Of a DNA stretch of 40,485 nucleotides, positions 33,111-40,485 are shown in pieces. Below the pieces are notes generated by a model. It saw nothing but the letters and a program-made list of their open reading frames with translations. It made no database searches and was not told where the DNA came from. The DNA lies in assembly GCA_035314825.1 (NCBI GenBank), contig DATFYX010000087.1:1-40485 (forward strand), read 5' to 3'. How positions within the stretch are numbered: position 1 is the stretch's first letter; each line of letters starts with the position of its first letter. A program made the translations under genes and the position numbers. Source of the stretch: Candidatus Eremiobacteraceae bacterium (GTDB lineage Bacteria > Vulcanimicrobiota > Vulcanimicrobiia > Eremiobacterales > Eremiobacteraceae).

Positions 33111-33871
33111 GATTGGTTCGGGGTCTTCGGATTCTGCGGTTCCAGCTCGGCTCGTAATCCCTCGCCCAGCTTGTGGCGCTCCTTCTCGCCGGCCTTCAGA
33201 GCTGACGGCTCCCATGGCTCCCACTCTTCCCACCCGAGCGTCTGCGCCGTGAGCCGGAAACCGAAGCCGAAGACAAAGGCGATCGCGGTCGACACGACGG
33301 TCGATAATCCTATCGCCTCTTTGCAGACGAGATAAAGCGCTGCCGTCATGACGGCGGTGAGCACGAAGAATTCGCCGCGGATCAGCTGTTTGGGCACGAC
33401 GCCGCAGGCGATGTCGATGATCCAGCGTCCGCCGGTCGTCGCGATGGTGCCGACGAGAACCGCGCCCACGTACCCCAAGTGCGATTCGACGGCGACTTGT
33501 GCGCCGACGATCGCGTACCACGGCAGCGAGAATGCGGTCATGAACTGGAACAGGCCGTCCTTGAAGCGCTGCTCGCTGCGATATTCGATGAGCAGGGCGA
33601 GGCTCGCGGCCGCAAAGCAGCCGATGAGGTACCATGGGTTGACCAGCGGCGATGGGACCTTGTTGCAGAGCACGTCGCGGATGATGCCGCCACCGATGCC
33701 GCCGACGTACGCCAGCAGGATCACCCCGATCAGCGTGAAGTGCTTGTAGTGGTCGGGCCGGCGCGCCAGCAGCGCGCCGTTGAACGCGTTCGTGGTCGCA
33801 GCGATCAAATCGATGATCGTCAGCGTTGTAAACGTCGCAAAACCGAACTGCGAGAGGATCAGCGGGGTCAT
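33107..33871 (-). CDS. TRIC-type (UPF0126/YadS) trimeric cation channel homologue
   Basis: A 254-aa membrane protein with seven predicted helices arranged as two repeats. TNAFNGALLARR (about 27) and GGIGGGIIRDVL (about 57) are repeat 1, and GTIATTGGRWIIDIACG (about 140) repeat 2; the GGGxxRD motif is the UPF0126/TRIC hallmark. Prokaryotic TRIC proteins form trimeric monovalent-cation channels. The C-terminal tail of about 40 residues (WEEWEPWEPSALK, then charged and Pro-rich) is longer than usual and probably cytoplasmic. It lies 10 nt after the transporter gene and overlaps the M48-like gene by 4 bp. Confidence 0.88.
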   Translation of the reverse strand: MTPLILSQFGFATFTTLTIIDLIAATTNAFNGALLARRPDHYKHFTLIGVILLAYVGGIGGGIIRDVLCNKVPSPLVNPWYLIGCFAAASLALLIEYRSEQRFKDGLFQFMTAFSLPWYAIVGAQVAVESHLGYVGAVLVGTIATTGGRWIIDIACGVVPKQLIRGEFFVLTAVMTAALYLVCKEAIGLSTVVSTAIAFVFGFGFRLTAQTLGWEEWEPWEPSALKAGEKERHKLGEGLRAELEPQNPKTPNQS

Positions 33872-33881
33872 GCGGCGCCTT

Positions 33882-34733
33882 TCATGCGGGAGCCGCGGGC
33901 GCGGCGGTCCGGCCGAAGTATATCCGTAAGATGATGGTCAAGATGAATTGGACGAGGAAATACGTCAGCACCGTCGGACCGACAAGAGTGTCTGCGAAGC
34001 TCGCGGTCGCAATAACCGCGCAGGTGCCGATGTTCCGCAGCGCCGTGGCGATGCTGAGCGTGCGGCGGTTCGCGTCTTGAGGCCCGCCGAAGATCCAGCC
34101 GCTGGCCACGCAGAGCAGCACGATGACGAGCATCGCCAACAAAGCATGCGTGCCGTATACAGAGGACACCGCTTTGATGAGCGCAGGGCCGATGAGCACC
34201 AGCAGCGCGGCGATGGCGACGAAGAACAGGAGCGTCAGTGGGCGCTTTAGTTTTTCCGCCAGCGCCGGAGCGCGATCCGCAATCGCCAGCCCGATGAGCA
34301 ACGGCACGAGCTGGAAGAGGATGAGCGTCATGGCAAGCTGGAGGCCCGGCACATGGGCATCCGCGTCCGGCGGAAGAACGAGCGGCGCCGTCAACGGGAT
34401 GGTGATGATCGACAGCGCCGGCATGATGAAGGCGAGCGCGGCTGCCAGCCCGAGACTGCCGCCGGGTTGGCGCCCCGCTGCACGGACCAGGAACGGAACG
34501 CCTGGAGCGATCGCCATGAGCAGGAACCCGACTGCGATGTCGCCTTCCAGGTGGAATAATCGCGCGAGGCCGACGCCGAAGAGCGGCACCAGGACGAAGT
34601 TCGCGAGCAGAGCGCGGCCTATCAGGCCAAAGTCCTTGAGCGCGGCGATGAGATGCTCGCGGTTAATCTCCATGCCGGCGCTGAGCATCAGCGACACCAG
34701 CATCACGATCGACGCGATCTTCTGGGGACTCAT
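33882..34733 (-). CDS. BASS-family (bile acid:sodium symporter-like) transporter
   Basis: A 283-aa polytopic membrane protein with about nine helices. The segment LMLSAGMEINREHL (about 14) corresponds to the BASS N-terminal motif, LANFVLVPLFGVGLARLF (about 43) to a conserved helix, and TALRNIGTCAVIATASF (about 232) to the crossover helix with the E/RN motif. Substrate unknown; the family carries organic anions or metal oxyanions with Na+. ATG 34733 has GGAG 8 nt upstream, better than TTG 34736. It follows the RHH gene by 12 nt and may be regulated by it. Confidence 0.83.
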   Translation of the reverse strand: MSPQKIASIVMLVSLMLSAGMEINREHLIAALKDFGLIGRALLANFVLVPLFGVGLARLFHLEGDIAVGFLLMAIAPGVPFLVRAAGRQPGGSLGLAAALAFIMPALSIITIPLTAPLVLPPDADAHVPGLQLAMTLILFQLVPLLIGLAIADRAPALAEKLKRPLTLLFFVAIAALLVLIGPALIKAVSSVYGTHALLAMLVIVLLCVASGWIFGGPQDANRRTLSIATALRNIGTCAVIATASFADTLVGPTVLTYFLVQFILTIILRIYFGRTAAPAAPA

Positions 34734-34745
34734 CAATACGACTCC

Positions 34746-35021
34746 TTAGTCAGCAGAGGACCCGGCGCGCTTTGTTCCGCTGCCCGAGCTCGGCCGGCGC
34801 CGGCGTGCGATCCCCGCTCGCCGCATCACGTCCAACAAGTCCCCGTCGCTCGTGTTCTTGAAGAACAGCCACAGCGCGCATTCGATGATCGCGCTTTCGC
34901 TCGTCCGCTTCTTGTAGGCCAGCGCGCGCACACGTCTCATAAGCGCGCTGCTCACCGAGTGCGACGAGCGCGAATACGATGGCTCGGTCGGACGCGTGTC
35001 CCTGCCCGGCGCCGAATGCAT
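34746..35021 (-). CDS. Ribbon-helix-helix-like DNA-binding protein B
   Basis: A 91-aa basic protein. Residues about 18-72 (HSVSSALMRRVRALAYKKRTSESAIIECALWLFF in parts) align with the neighbouring gene at 35161: LAYKxRxSES(A/S)I(I/V)E is shared, and this is the ribbon-helix-helix (CopG-like) pattern. The C-terminus is Arg/Ser-rich and disordered. The start is uncertain: ATG 35021 has no good ribosome site, and the open frame upstream has no family likeness. It lies just upstream of the BASS transporter. Similarity to its neighbour is the main evidence that it is real. Confidence 0.6.
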   Translation of the reverse strand: MHSAPGRDTRPTEPSYSRSSHSVSSALMRRVRALAYKKRTSESAIIECALWLFFKNTSDGDLLDVMRRAGIARRRRPSSGSGTKRAGSSAD

Positions 35022-35091
35022 GGAGGGATATGCACCCCGTTCCGATGAGGGCCCTTTGTTCTTGCGAATTCGTTGATAGCACGTAGCAGAT

Positions 35092-35131
35092 TGAAGGCGG
35101 GTACTGAAGGCGGTGTCAATGCGCCCGCCTT
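35092..35131. repeat. Iterons and inverted repeat between the two RHH genes
   Basis: TGAAGGCGG occurs twice 13 bp apart (35092-35100 and 35105-35113). A third, inverted partner, CCCGCCTT (35124-35131), pairs with AAGGCGGG (35094-35101). It lies 71-110 bp upstream of the RHH-B start, in the 139-bp gap after RHH-A. Short repeats of this kind are typical targets of ribbon-helix-helix repressors; no binding is known here. Confidence 0.4.
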
Positions 35132-35160
35132 TAGATCCCCGATTCTCGTAGGACGGTGGA

Positions 35161-35379
35161 CTACCGGCTGCGCAACGTCGCACCGTTCTGCCGCAGCACC
35201 ACGCCGAGTTGCTCGTCGTCGCCCCCGACGAAGAGAGTCTTGAGCGCGACCTCGACGATCGAGCTTTCAGACAAACGGTGCTTGTACGCGAGGTTTCGCA
35301 GATGATCGGAGACGCCAGCGCTGACATTGACCGAGAGCTTGGCGCGTTTTTGTTCTCTGGGAGAGGGTTCGATGCTCAT
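35161..35379 (-). CDS. Ribbon-helix-helix DNA-binding protein A
   Basis: A 72-aa protein. KRAKLSVNVSAGVSDHLRNLAYKHRLSESSIVEVALKTLF (about 11-50, in parts) gives the beta strand and two helices of a CopG/MetJ-like fold, the whole being close to the minimal size for this class. ATG 35379 is supported by AGGGA about 6 nt upstream. The frame continues upstream to 35466 without similarity. It is divergent from the XRE regulator at 35522 and paralogous to RHH-B downstream. Probably a dimeric repressor, perhaps of its own promoter. Confidence 0.72.
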   Translation of the reverse strand: MSIEPSPREQKRAKLSVNVSAGVSDHLRNLAYKHRLSESSIVEVALKTLFVGGDDEQLGVVLRQNGATLRSR

Positions 35380-35521
35380 ATTTTCCCTTGCTGCGGAACG
35401 GTTAGCAGGTATTACTTCGCACAGACACAGTAGCGAATTACGGCCAGGTTTACAAGCCTCCGCCAAATCAGCCCTTGGTTAGTGGGGAATCCGTTATCCA
35501 TGACTAGAAGAGCAGGGCCTC

Positions 35522-36421
35522 GTGAATGAGGTTAAGGCAGGCGGCAGGCGAGCCGAAGCCGTGGTGAGGCGCGCCGAACTCGCTCGTTTCCTGCGAGCGC
35601 GAAGGGAACGCCTCTCGCCGGAAGATGTCGGTCTGCCGAGGCATACGCGCCGGCGGACCCCCGGCCTGCGCCGGGAAGAGGTCGCGCTTCTCGCCGGCAT
35701 CGGCGCCGCCTGGTATGCGCGGCTGGAGATGGCGCACGACGTCAGGCCTTCGGTGGCGACTCTCATGGCGATCGCCCGGGCGCTGCTTCTCAATCCCGTC
35801 GAGATCGAGTATCTCTTCGTTCTGGCGGAGCTCTCGATGCCCCAGCTCCAAGGCTTCAGCCAGACGAGCATCCCTGAGGTGATCGAGCAGCTCGTGCCCG
35901 GGCTGCAGAACTTGGCGGCCTTCCTTTGGGGCCGCTATCTGATCCCGCTGCGCTGGAACGCCATCGCAGACGCTCTGTTCGGCTTCTCCAAGTATCCCGA
36001 TCCATACGAGCGCAATACGATTGTCCGGCTCGTCTGTCTGGCACACAACCGGGAATTGTTCGGAGAGCATTTCGAGGAGCTCCAGCGCAGTCTGGTGGGC
36101 ATGTTCCGCCTGGCCTACCTAGCCGATGAGCCGACACCCTACGGGCGCCGTATCTACGAGATCGCCAGCGAGTACCCTCGCTTCAAGGAGCTCTGGGAAG
36201 AGCATGTCATCGCAAACGACTACTTCGCCGAAGCGGGACCGCACCAGCGGTCGCATGATGCCGTCGGACCTCTGGCGATCACCACGACGAATTTCTATAT
36301 CGCGCGCCATCACGGCATGGTGTTGCGCATCGTCGCTCCCGCCGACCAGGCGACGGCTGAGAAGTTCGCCCAGCTGCAGGCGTTCGGAAAGCCGTCCACG
36401 CGCGAGACGCTGCTGCCCTAA
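35522..36421 (+). CDS. XRE-family regulator with MmyB-like ligand-binding domain
   Basis: A 299-aa transcription regulator. The N-terminal helix-turn-helix (about 18-95) has RAELARFLRARRERLSPEDVG, then TPGLRREEVALLAGIGAAWYARLEMAHDVRPS, the MmyB-type HTH with the RRTPGLRREEVA motif. The C-terminal MLTR ligand domain (about 115-285) has NLAAFLWGRYLIPLRWNAIADALFGF in parts and ends in a beta-rich segment. In the characterised family member MmyR the ligand is a fatty-acid-like molecule; the ligand is unknown here. The start is GTG 35522, with a weak ribosome site. Divergent from RHH-A with a 142-bp shared promoter region. Confidence 0.88.
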   Translation: MNEVKAGGRRAEAVVRRAELARFLRARRERLSPEDVGLPRHTRRRTPGLRREEVALLAGIGAAWYARLEMAHDVRPSVATLMAIARALLLNPVEIEYLFVLAELSMPQLQGFSQTSIPEVIEQLVPGLQNLAAFLWGRYLIPLRWNAIADALFGFSKYPDPYERNTIVRLVCLAHNRELFGEHFEELQRSLVGMFRLAYLADEPTPYGRRIYEIASEYPRFKELWEEHVIANDYFAEAGPHQRSHDAVGPLAITTTNFYIARHHGMVLRIVAPADQATAEKFAQLQAFGKPSTRETLLP

Positions 36422-36437
36422 CCCTTAGATGAAAACC

Positions 36438-36462
36438 GCGCCCAGCACGACGTGCTGGGCGC
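36438..36462. terminator. Bidirectional rho-independent-type terminator
   Basis: A perfect 12-bp inverted repeat with one central base (arms GCGCCCAGCACG/CGTGCTGGGCGC). On the plus strand it is followed by AATTT, on the minus strand by GGTTTTC. It sits between the convergent XRE regulator and the secreted-protein gene, so it can end both transcripts. Confidence 0.8.
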
Positions 36463-36502
36463 AATTTCGTACGCTTGCGGCTTATTCGCCGCCGCGCGAG
36501 GA

Positions 36503-37072
36503 CTACGGATTCATGTAGATGTGAGTGTTCTTCGGCGGGAGCTGCGGGTTTCTCCACTTCGTGCCGTCCGCGAACTGGATGTGCAGCGGAACGCAGCGCG
36601 GCAATCCGGTGCCGATCGGGAATGTGCTCGAGGGAACGCCGTACTTGTGCTTGATCTCCGCATTAGGCGAGAATTTTCCGACATCTCTGGCCTCGGCCTT
36701 GAGGATGCCGTTGGCGATGAGGCCGAACTCGACTTCTGTCATCACCTTCGGGGAGATGTTCATCCAATCGACGGCCATCTGCGGGTTGGTGCTGGTGTAG
36801 GCCGGCTGATAATAGCTCGCTCCCCAGGCGTCTCCCCAGCGTCCTCCCCCATAGAAACCGGGAGCGTAGCCCATGTAGCCGCCGCCGCTCTGCGACACGT
36901 TGAGCGAGGCGCTGCAGGCGCTGACGTGGATGAGCGATGACGCCGGCGGCGCGGCGGGCGCAGCGGCCGGCATGGCCGCCGGGGAAGCCGTCGGCTGCGC
37001 AGCTCCGGGAACCGCTAAGCAGAGCAGTGACGCGGTCACGAGAGAGAACGCTAAGACGCGCGAGATATGCAT
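36503..37072 (-). CDS. Secreted protein of unknown function
   Basis: A 189-aa exported protein. A signal peptide (MHISRVLAFSLVTASLLCLAVPGAAQ) is followed by an Ala/Pro-rich stretch (about 28-45), a Gly/Tyr-rich patch (SGGGYMGYAPGFYGGGRWGD, about 62-81) and a globular part. The latter has VMTEVEFGLIANG (about 110) and PIGTGLPRCVPLHIQFADG (about 154-172), probably a beta-sandwich. Two cysteines (CSAS near 53, RCVPL near 162) could form a disulphide. No family is recognised. ATG 37072 has AGGAG 7 nt upstream. The gene ends near a bidirectional terminator. Confidence 0.78.
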   Translation of the reverse strand: MHISRVLAFSLVTASLLCLAVPGAAQPTASPAAMPAAAPAAPPASSLIHVSACSASLNVSQSGGGYMGYAPGFYGGGRWGDAWGASYYQPAYTSTNPQMAVDWMNISPKVMTEVEFGLIANGILKAEARDVGKFSPNAEIKHKYGVPSSTFPIGTGLPRCVPLHIQFADGTKWRNPQLPPKNTHIYMNP

Positions 37073-37151
37073 GCAAGATCTCCTAATCGAAGTGGGAACA
37101 GAATCGCTGTGACGTTTGGTCTTGTCGCCGCTCGCGCAGAAATCCTGTGCT

Positions 37152-39059
37152 TCAGCGGAGAAACGCCGCAACGTCCTCGAGCGAGTGCACGCGCCGCGCC
37201 GGCGGCAACGATGATAAGATGCGCCGGCCGTACGCCATCGTCTCGAGCCTGCCGTCGAGGACGCACATCAGACCTTTGTCCGAGCGGCTGCGGATGAGCC
37301 GACCAAGCCCTTGCTTGAGGCGCGTGATCGCCGCCGGGACCATGAGCGCTTCGAATGCGCCCACGCCATGAGCTTCGAGCATCTGCGAGCGCGCCGCGAT
37401 GATCGGGTCATCCGGCGGCGGGAACGGGATGCGGTCGATGATGACGCACGACAGCGCCTTGCCGATCACGTCGACGCCTTCCCAAAATGATGCGGTGGCG
37501 AATAACACCGGGTGTTGTTCCGTGCGAAACCAATCGAGGATCTGGGACTTCGGCGATTCGCCTTGCACGCGATAGGGGAAGGGCAGCGCGGGCGCCAGCG
37601 CTGCCGCCACTTCGCGCATCACCGCATACGAGGTGAAAAGCACGAACGCACGGCCTTGCGTCGCCGTCAGCACGCCGTCGATGACCTCGACCGCCCGCCG
37701 TGCGAAACGCGGATCCTTCGGATTGAGCCGCTCCGGCGGCAGATAGAGCATCGCCTGACGTTCGAAGTCGAACGGCGATTCCAGCACCAGTTCGTCCACC
37801 GGCGTGTTCTCAAGCCCGACCTGACGGCGCAGATAGTCGAACGAGCCGCCGGTGGCGATCGTGGCTGACGTCATGACGACGCAGCGCGTGTTGTCATACA
37901 GCCGCTCGCGCAGCGTGGGTGCGACGGTCACCGGCGCGCAGATCGCCGCGTACGAGTCGCGTCGCTCGCTCTCGCGCTCGACCCAACAGATGTAGCCGTC
38001 GAGATTGAGCCGCAGGCGTTCGATGGTCTGCGCCGTCGCGGCGACCGAGCTCGCGAGCAGGTCGCGCCTGCGCTCCAGCGCCGCTTCGCCGAGTTGTTGG
38101 AAGCGCGCTGCTCGCGACCAGTTGTCGGCGATCCAATTCTCCACGCGATACAGCGCCCGCTGCAGCGGATCCATCAGCTCGATCGCGCGGCCGTTCTTCT
38201 CCAGCGGATAGCGCCCAGGCGGCCCGTCGGCGAGGGCAGCTCCGAATTCATCCGCAGCATCGGATAGCTCCGCCCGCAGCGAATCCTTGAAGATATACGC
38301 GCGATCGATCTTGCCGAGCAGGCGGCCGACGATGGCGCGCGATAGCGACGATGAGAACGCTGCGGTGGCCCACTCCTCGATCTGGTGCGCTTCATCAAGG
38401 ACGGCGTAGTCGTAGGGCGGGATCAGGCCGCCCCCGCTGGCAAGGTCGATGAAGAACAGGGCGTGATTGACGACGACGATGTCCGCGTGGCGGGCCGTTT
38501 CACGCGCGCGCATGTGGTGGCAGCGCTCGGGCCCGAAGAACGAGCACGCCTCCATGATGCAATCGTCCGCGTCGGTGTCGACCTCGCGCCACAGCGCATC
38601 GGGCGGTATGAAGTCAAGCTCGGCGCGGTCGCCGGTATCGGTGCGGCCGGCCCAGCGGAAGAGATTGCGCTCGTGATCGGAGTGGGCCAGCACGAGGCGC
38701 TTGCGCAGCGTCTCGAGCTTGTCGCGGCAGAGGTAGTTATGACGCCCTTTGAGCACGACGACGCGCGCCTTGCTGTCGAGCGCGTCAAGGATGAGGGGAA
38801 TATCTTTGGTGAGCAACTGCTCTTGAAGGGCGAGTGTCGCCGTGCTGATCACGACGCGCTGACCCGAGAGCAGCGCGGGCACGAGATAACCCAGCGATTT
38901 ACCGGTGCCCGTGCCGGCTTCGACCATCACGTGGACGTGCTCGAGCAGACCCCGGTTGACGAGTTTGGCCATCTGGATCTGCGCCGGCCGCCATTCGTAA
39001 CCGGGCAACGACTTGGCGACGACGCCTTGCGGGCCGAGCACTTCTTCGATCGTCAACAT
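37152..39059 (-). CDS. DinG/XPD-like superfamily 2 DNA helicase
   Basis: A 635-aa ATP-dependent helicase of the DinG family. The Walker A box is EAGTGTGKS (about 47-55). Cys residues at CRDKLE (about 111) and CIMEACSFFGPERC (about 168-181) match the 4Fe-4S domain of XPD/DinG helicases. DEAH appears in AVLDEAHQ, TSATIATGGSFDYLR is motif III-like, and QGLGRLIRS is motif VI (about 590). These enzymes unwind DNA during repair or R-loop removal. ATG 39059. No nuclease (DnaQ-like) domain is fused, unlike Firmicutes DinG. Confidence 0.88.
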   Translation of the reverse strand: MLTIEEVLGPQGVVAKSLPGYEWRPAQIQMAKLVNRGLLEHVHVMVEAGTGTGKSLGYLVPALLSGQRVVISTATLALQEQLLTKDIPLILDALDSKARVVVLKGRHNYLCRDKLETLRKRLVLAHSDHERNLFRWAGRTDTGDRAELDFIPPDALWREVDTDADDCIMEACSFFGPERCHHMRARETARHADIVVVNHALFFIDLASGGGLIPPYDYAVLDEAHQIEEWATAAFSSSLSRAIVGRLLGKIDRAYIFKDSLRAELSDAADEFGAALADGPPGRYPLEKNGRAIELMDPLQRALYRVENWIADNWSRAARFQQLGEAALERRRDLLASSVAATAQTIERLRLNLDGYICWVERESERRDSYAAICAPVTVAPTLRERLYDNTRCVVMTSATIATGGSFDYLRRQVGLENTPVDELVLESPFDFERQAMLYLPPERLNPKDPRFARRAVEVIDGVLTATQGRAFVLFTSYAVMREVAAALAPALPFPYRVQGESPKSQILDWFRTEQHPVLFATASFWEGVDVIGKALSCVIIDRIPFPPPDDPIIAARSQMLEAHGVGAFEALMVPAAITRLKQGLGRLIRSRSDKGLMCVLDGRLETMAYGRRILSSLPPARRVHSLEDVAAFLR

Positions 39060-39072
39060 GCGAACAGGCGTT

Positions 39073-39088
39073 CGCTTCGGGAGAAGCG
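39073..39088. other. Hairpin upstream of the helicase gene
   Basis: CGCTTC-GGGA-GAAGCG forms a 6-bp stem in the 60-bp gap between the small basic-protein gene and the helicase start. There is no T-tract. It may be a decayed REP-like copy (CGCTCC follows on the plus strand) or an attenuator. Confidence 0.3.
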
Positions 39089-39119
39089 GCCGCTCCCCTT
39101 GGCGGTAAGGATACGAGCC

Positions 39120-39335
39120 TTAGATGTTCTCCCAGTCCTTGCGCTGCGAGCGCTTGCGCTCAAGCTTTCTCTTGCGCTCCGCAAGCGTCTCGCTGATGCG
39201 CGCCTGGCTGTTGACGGGCAACGTCGGTCTTGCAGCTCGCAGGCGCTGGGTCTTGAGCTTCTCCACGATCTCTGCGACGCGCTTGCGAACGCTTTTCTTC
39301 CTGGCCGGCTTCTTGCGCTTCTTGGAGCGTGACAT
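39120..39335 (-). CDS. Small highly basic protein
   Basis: A 71-aa protein with a strongly Lys/Arg-rich composition: SRSKKRKKPARKKSVRKR at the N-terminus and LAERKRKLERKRSQRKDW at the C-terminus, around a helical centre. Such proteins usually bind nucleic acids or ribosomes, but no family is recognised. I start at ATG 39335, with AAGG nearby; the frame is open upstream to 39491 but overlaps the divergent dehydrogenase. It may be co-transcribed with the helicase downstream. Confidence 0.5.
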   Translation of the reverse strand: MSRSKKRKKPARKKSVRKRVAEIVEKLKTQRLRAARPTLPVNSQARISETLAERKRKLERKRSQRKDWENI

Positions 39336-39390
39336 CGAGCCTTGCGTTATCGGCCGAAGGCGCGCACGCCTGCCCATCAGAATAGCGGCG

Positions 39391-40485
39391 ATGATGAAGA
39401 TGCGCACGGCGTCCGCTCCGGCAACGCCGCAGCAGGGCGCGCTCCCCAAGACGATGCGCGCGCTCGTCAAGGAGCGGGCCGGCCCCGGCATGTCGCTGCG
39501 CGAAGTCCCCGTGCCTTCCTATGGCCCGACCGACGTGTTGATCCGCGTGCGCAAGGCCGGCATCTGCGGCACCGACGGCCACATCTGGGAGTGGGATAAG
39601 TGGGCGCAAAGCCGCATCGTGCCGCCGCTCATCGTCGGACACGAGTTCATGGGCGTCGTCGCGGCGGTCGGGAGTGCGGTGCGCGGCGTGAGCGTCGGCG
39701 AGCGCGTGTCGGCCGAGGGTCACGTCGTGGACGGCACCTGCCTGCTGTGCCGGACCGGCCAAGCGAATCTATGCGAACGAGTGCAGGTGATCGGCGTCGA
39801 TCGCGACGGCTGCTTCGCCGACTACATCGCGATGCCCGAGGGGAATGTGTGGCGTTTGGATCCGGCCGTGCCGGACGATTGGGCGGCGGTCTTTGATCCG
39901 CTGGGCAATGCGGTGCACACCGTGATGACGGCGGACGTGAGCACCAAGAGCGTCGTGATCACAGGCGTCGGCTCGATCGGGCTGATGGCGATCCCGGTCG
40001 CGCGCGCCGCCGGGGCGGCCAAGGTCATCGCGATCGATGTCAATCCGAAGAAGTTGGAGCTTGCGCGCAGTCTCGGCGCTGATGAGGTGTTCGATTCGCG
40101 CACGCCGGGCGTGCGCGAACAGGTGCTCGCGTTGACGAACGGCGATGGCGCCGACGTGCTCTTGGAGATGAGCGGCAACGGCGCGGCGCTCGACCTGGGC
40201 CTGAGCACGGTGCGCAACGGCGGGCGCGCGGCGCTGCTCGGGTTGCCGTCCGATACGGTCAACATCAAGCTGGCCGAACACATCATCTTCAAGGGTCTCA
40301 CGGTGTTCGGCGTCTTCGGGCGCAAGATGTTCGAGACGTGGTATCAGATGCAGGCGCTGGTCAAGAGCAAACGCATCGACTTGGCGCCGATCATCACGCA
40401 CGTGCTGCCCCTCGAACGTTTCGAAGAATGCTTCGCGATGTTGAAGGCGGGCTCTGCCGTGAAGATCGTCATGGACGTGGCCGGG
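39391..40485 (+). CDS. tdh: L-threonine 3-dehydrogenase (zinc-type), 3' end cut by window
   Basis: An NAD-dependent medium-chain dehydrogenase oxidising threonine to 2-amino-3-ketobutyrate. Residues GICGTDGHIWEWDKWAQ hold the catalytic zinc Cys, and VGHEFMGVV the His-Glu pair. VITGVGSIGLMAI is the Rossmann loop, and VFGVFGRKMFETWYQM is diagnostic of threonine dehydrogenases. The structural zinc loop reads VDGTCLLC...NLC: the first Cys of the usual four is Asp, a natural variant able to bind zinc. Only the last few residues are missing. Starts are ATG 39391, 39394, 39400 or 39454; the last fits the family best. Confidence 0.9.
   Translation, partial: MMKMRTASAPATPQQGALPKTMRALVKERAGPGMSLREVPVPSYGPTDVLIRVRKAGICGTDGHIWEWDKWAQSRIVPPLIVGHEFMGVVAAVGSAVRGVSVGERVSAEGHVVDGTCLLCRTGQANLCERVQVIGVDRDGCFADYIAMPEGNVWRLDPAVPDDWAAVFDPLGNAVHTVMTADVSTKSVVITGVGSIGLMAIPVARAAGAAKVIAIDVNPKKLELARSLGADEVFDSRTPGVREQVLALTNGDGADVLLEMSGNGAALDLGLSTVRNGGRAALLGLPSDTVNIKLAEHIIFKGLTVFGVFGRKMFETWYQMQALVKSKRIDLAPIITHVLPLERFEECFAMLKAGSAVKIVMDVAG

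Noticed and set aside
33111-33635. 463-aa form of the M48-like protein
   Set aside because: The extra part is an out-of-frame reading of the TRIC-type gene. The GTGA junction supports GTG 33110.

Overview
The window is about 40 kb of a compact, high-GC bacterial chromosome. Genes are packed on both strands, TTG and GTG starts are common, and many neighbours overlap by 4 bp (GTGA or ATGA). Most genes are housekeeping. I see no phage genes, transposase, integrase or CRISPR array. The phylum cannot be fixed from sequence alone. Gene content (hemEH plus an oxidase, hrcA-dnaJ, accDA, etfBA, an ECF sigma module, a divergent Lgt) suits a deep-branching Gram-negative-like lineage. My low-confidence guess is Eremiobacterota (WPS-2) or a relative.

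Layout. 1-2061 (-): haem genes hemE, hemH and the start of a flavin oxidase. 2175-4693 (-): ahcY and metK of the methyl cycle, divergent from fchA and folD (+, 4803-6297) of folate one-carbon metabolism. 6343-8570 (+): ECF sigma factor, zinc-finger anti-sigma factor and RseB-like periplasmic protein. 8572-12948 (-): etfB, etfA, a secreted TPR protein and an HDAC-family deacetylase. 13062-13706 (+): a small repeat protein. 13703-17381 (-): a five-gene overlapping cluster with a radical SAM protein resembling tetraether/membrane-spanning lipid synthases, two tiny proteins, a divergent Lgt and a secreted alpha/beta hydrolase. 17458-21011 (+): FAD oxidase, K+ channel, YceI protein and an unknown secreted protein.

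21068-21369 (+) is a split tRNA-Leu(UAA) gene interrupted by a 218-nt group I intron. It is absent from a plain ORF view and is the most striking element here. 21362-29515 (-) runs back from hrcA with its CIRCE operator through dnaJ, prmA, rsmE, a polyprenol-phosphate-sugar synthase, accD, accA, ftsB, an S1-like protein and ppx. 29660-32230 (+): secreted esterase, NRAMP-like transporter and a tiny zinc-finger protein. 32244-35379 (-): an M48-like protein with a broken metal motif, a TRIC-type channel, a BASS-type transporter and two paralogous ribbon-helix-helix regulators. 35522-36421 (+): an XRE regulator. 36503-39335 (-): unknown secreted protein, DinG-like helicase and a basic small protein. 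39391-end (+): threonine dehydrogenase, cut by the window edge.

A second window-wide signal is a family of short palindromes, each preceded by a GTAG/GTGG/GGAG-type tetranucleotide. This is the architecture of REP elements mobilised by RAYT (TnpA-REP) enzymes. At least eight and probably nine copies are present. Several sit at gene 3' ends, supply stop codons or extend reading frames, notably accD and the M48-like gene.
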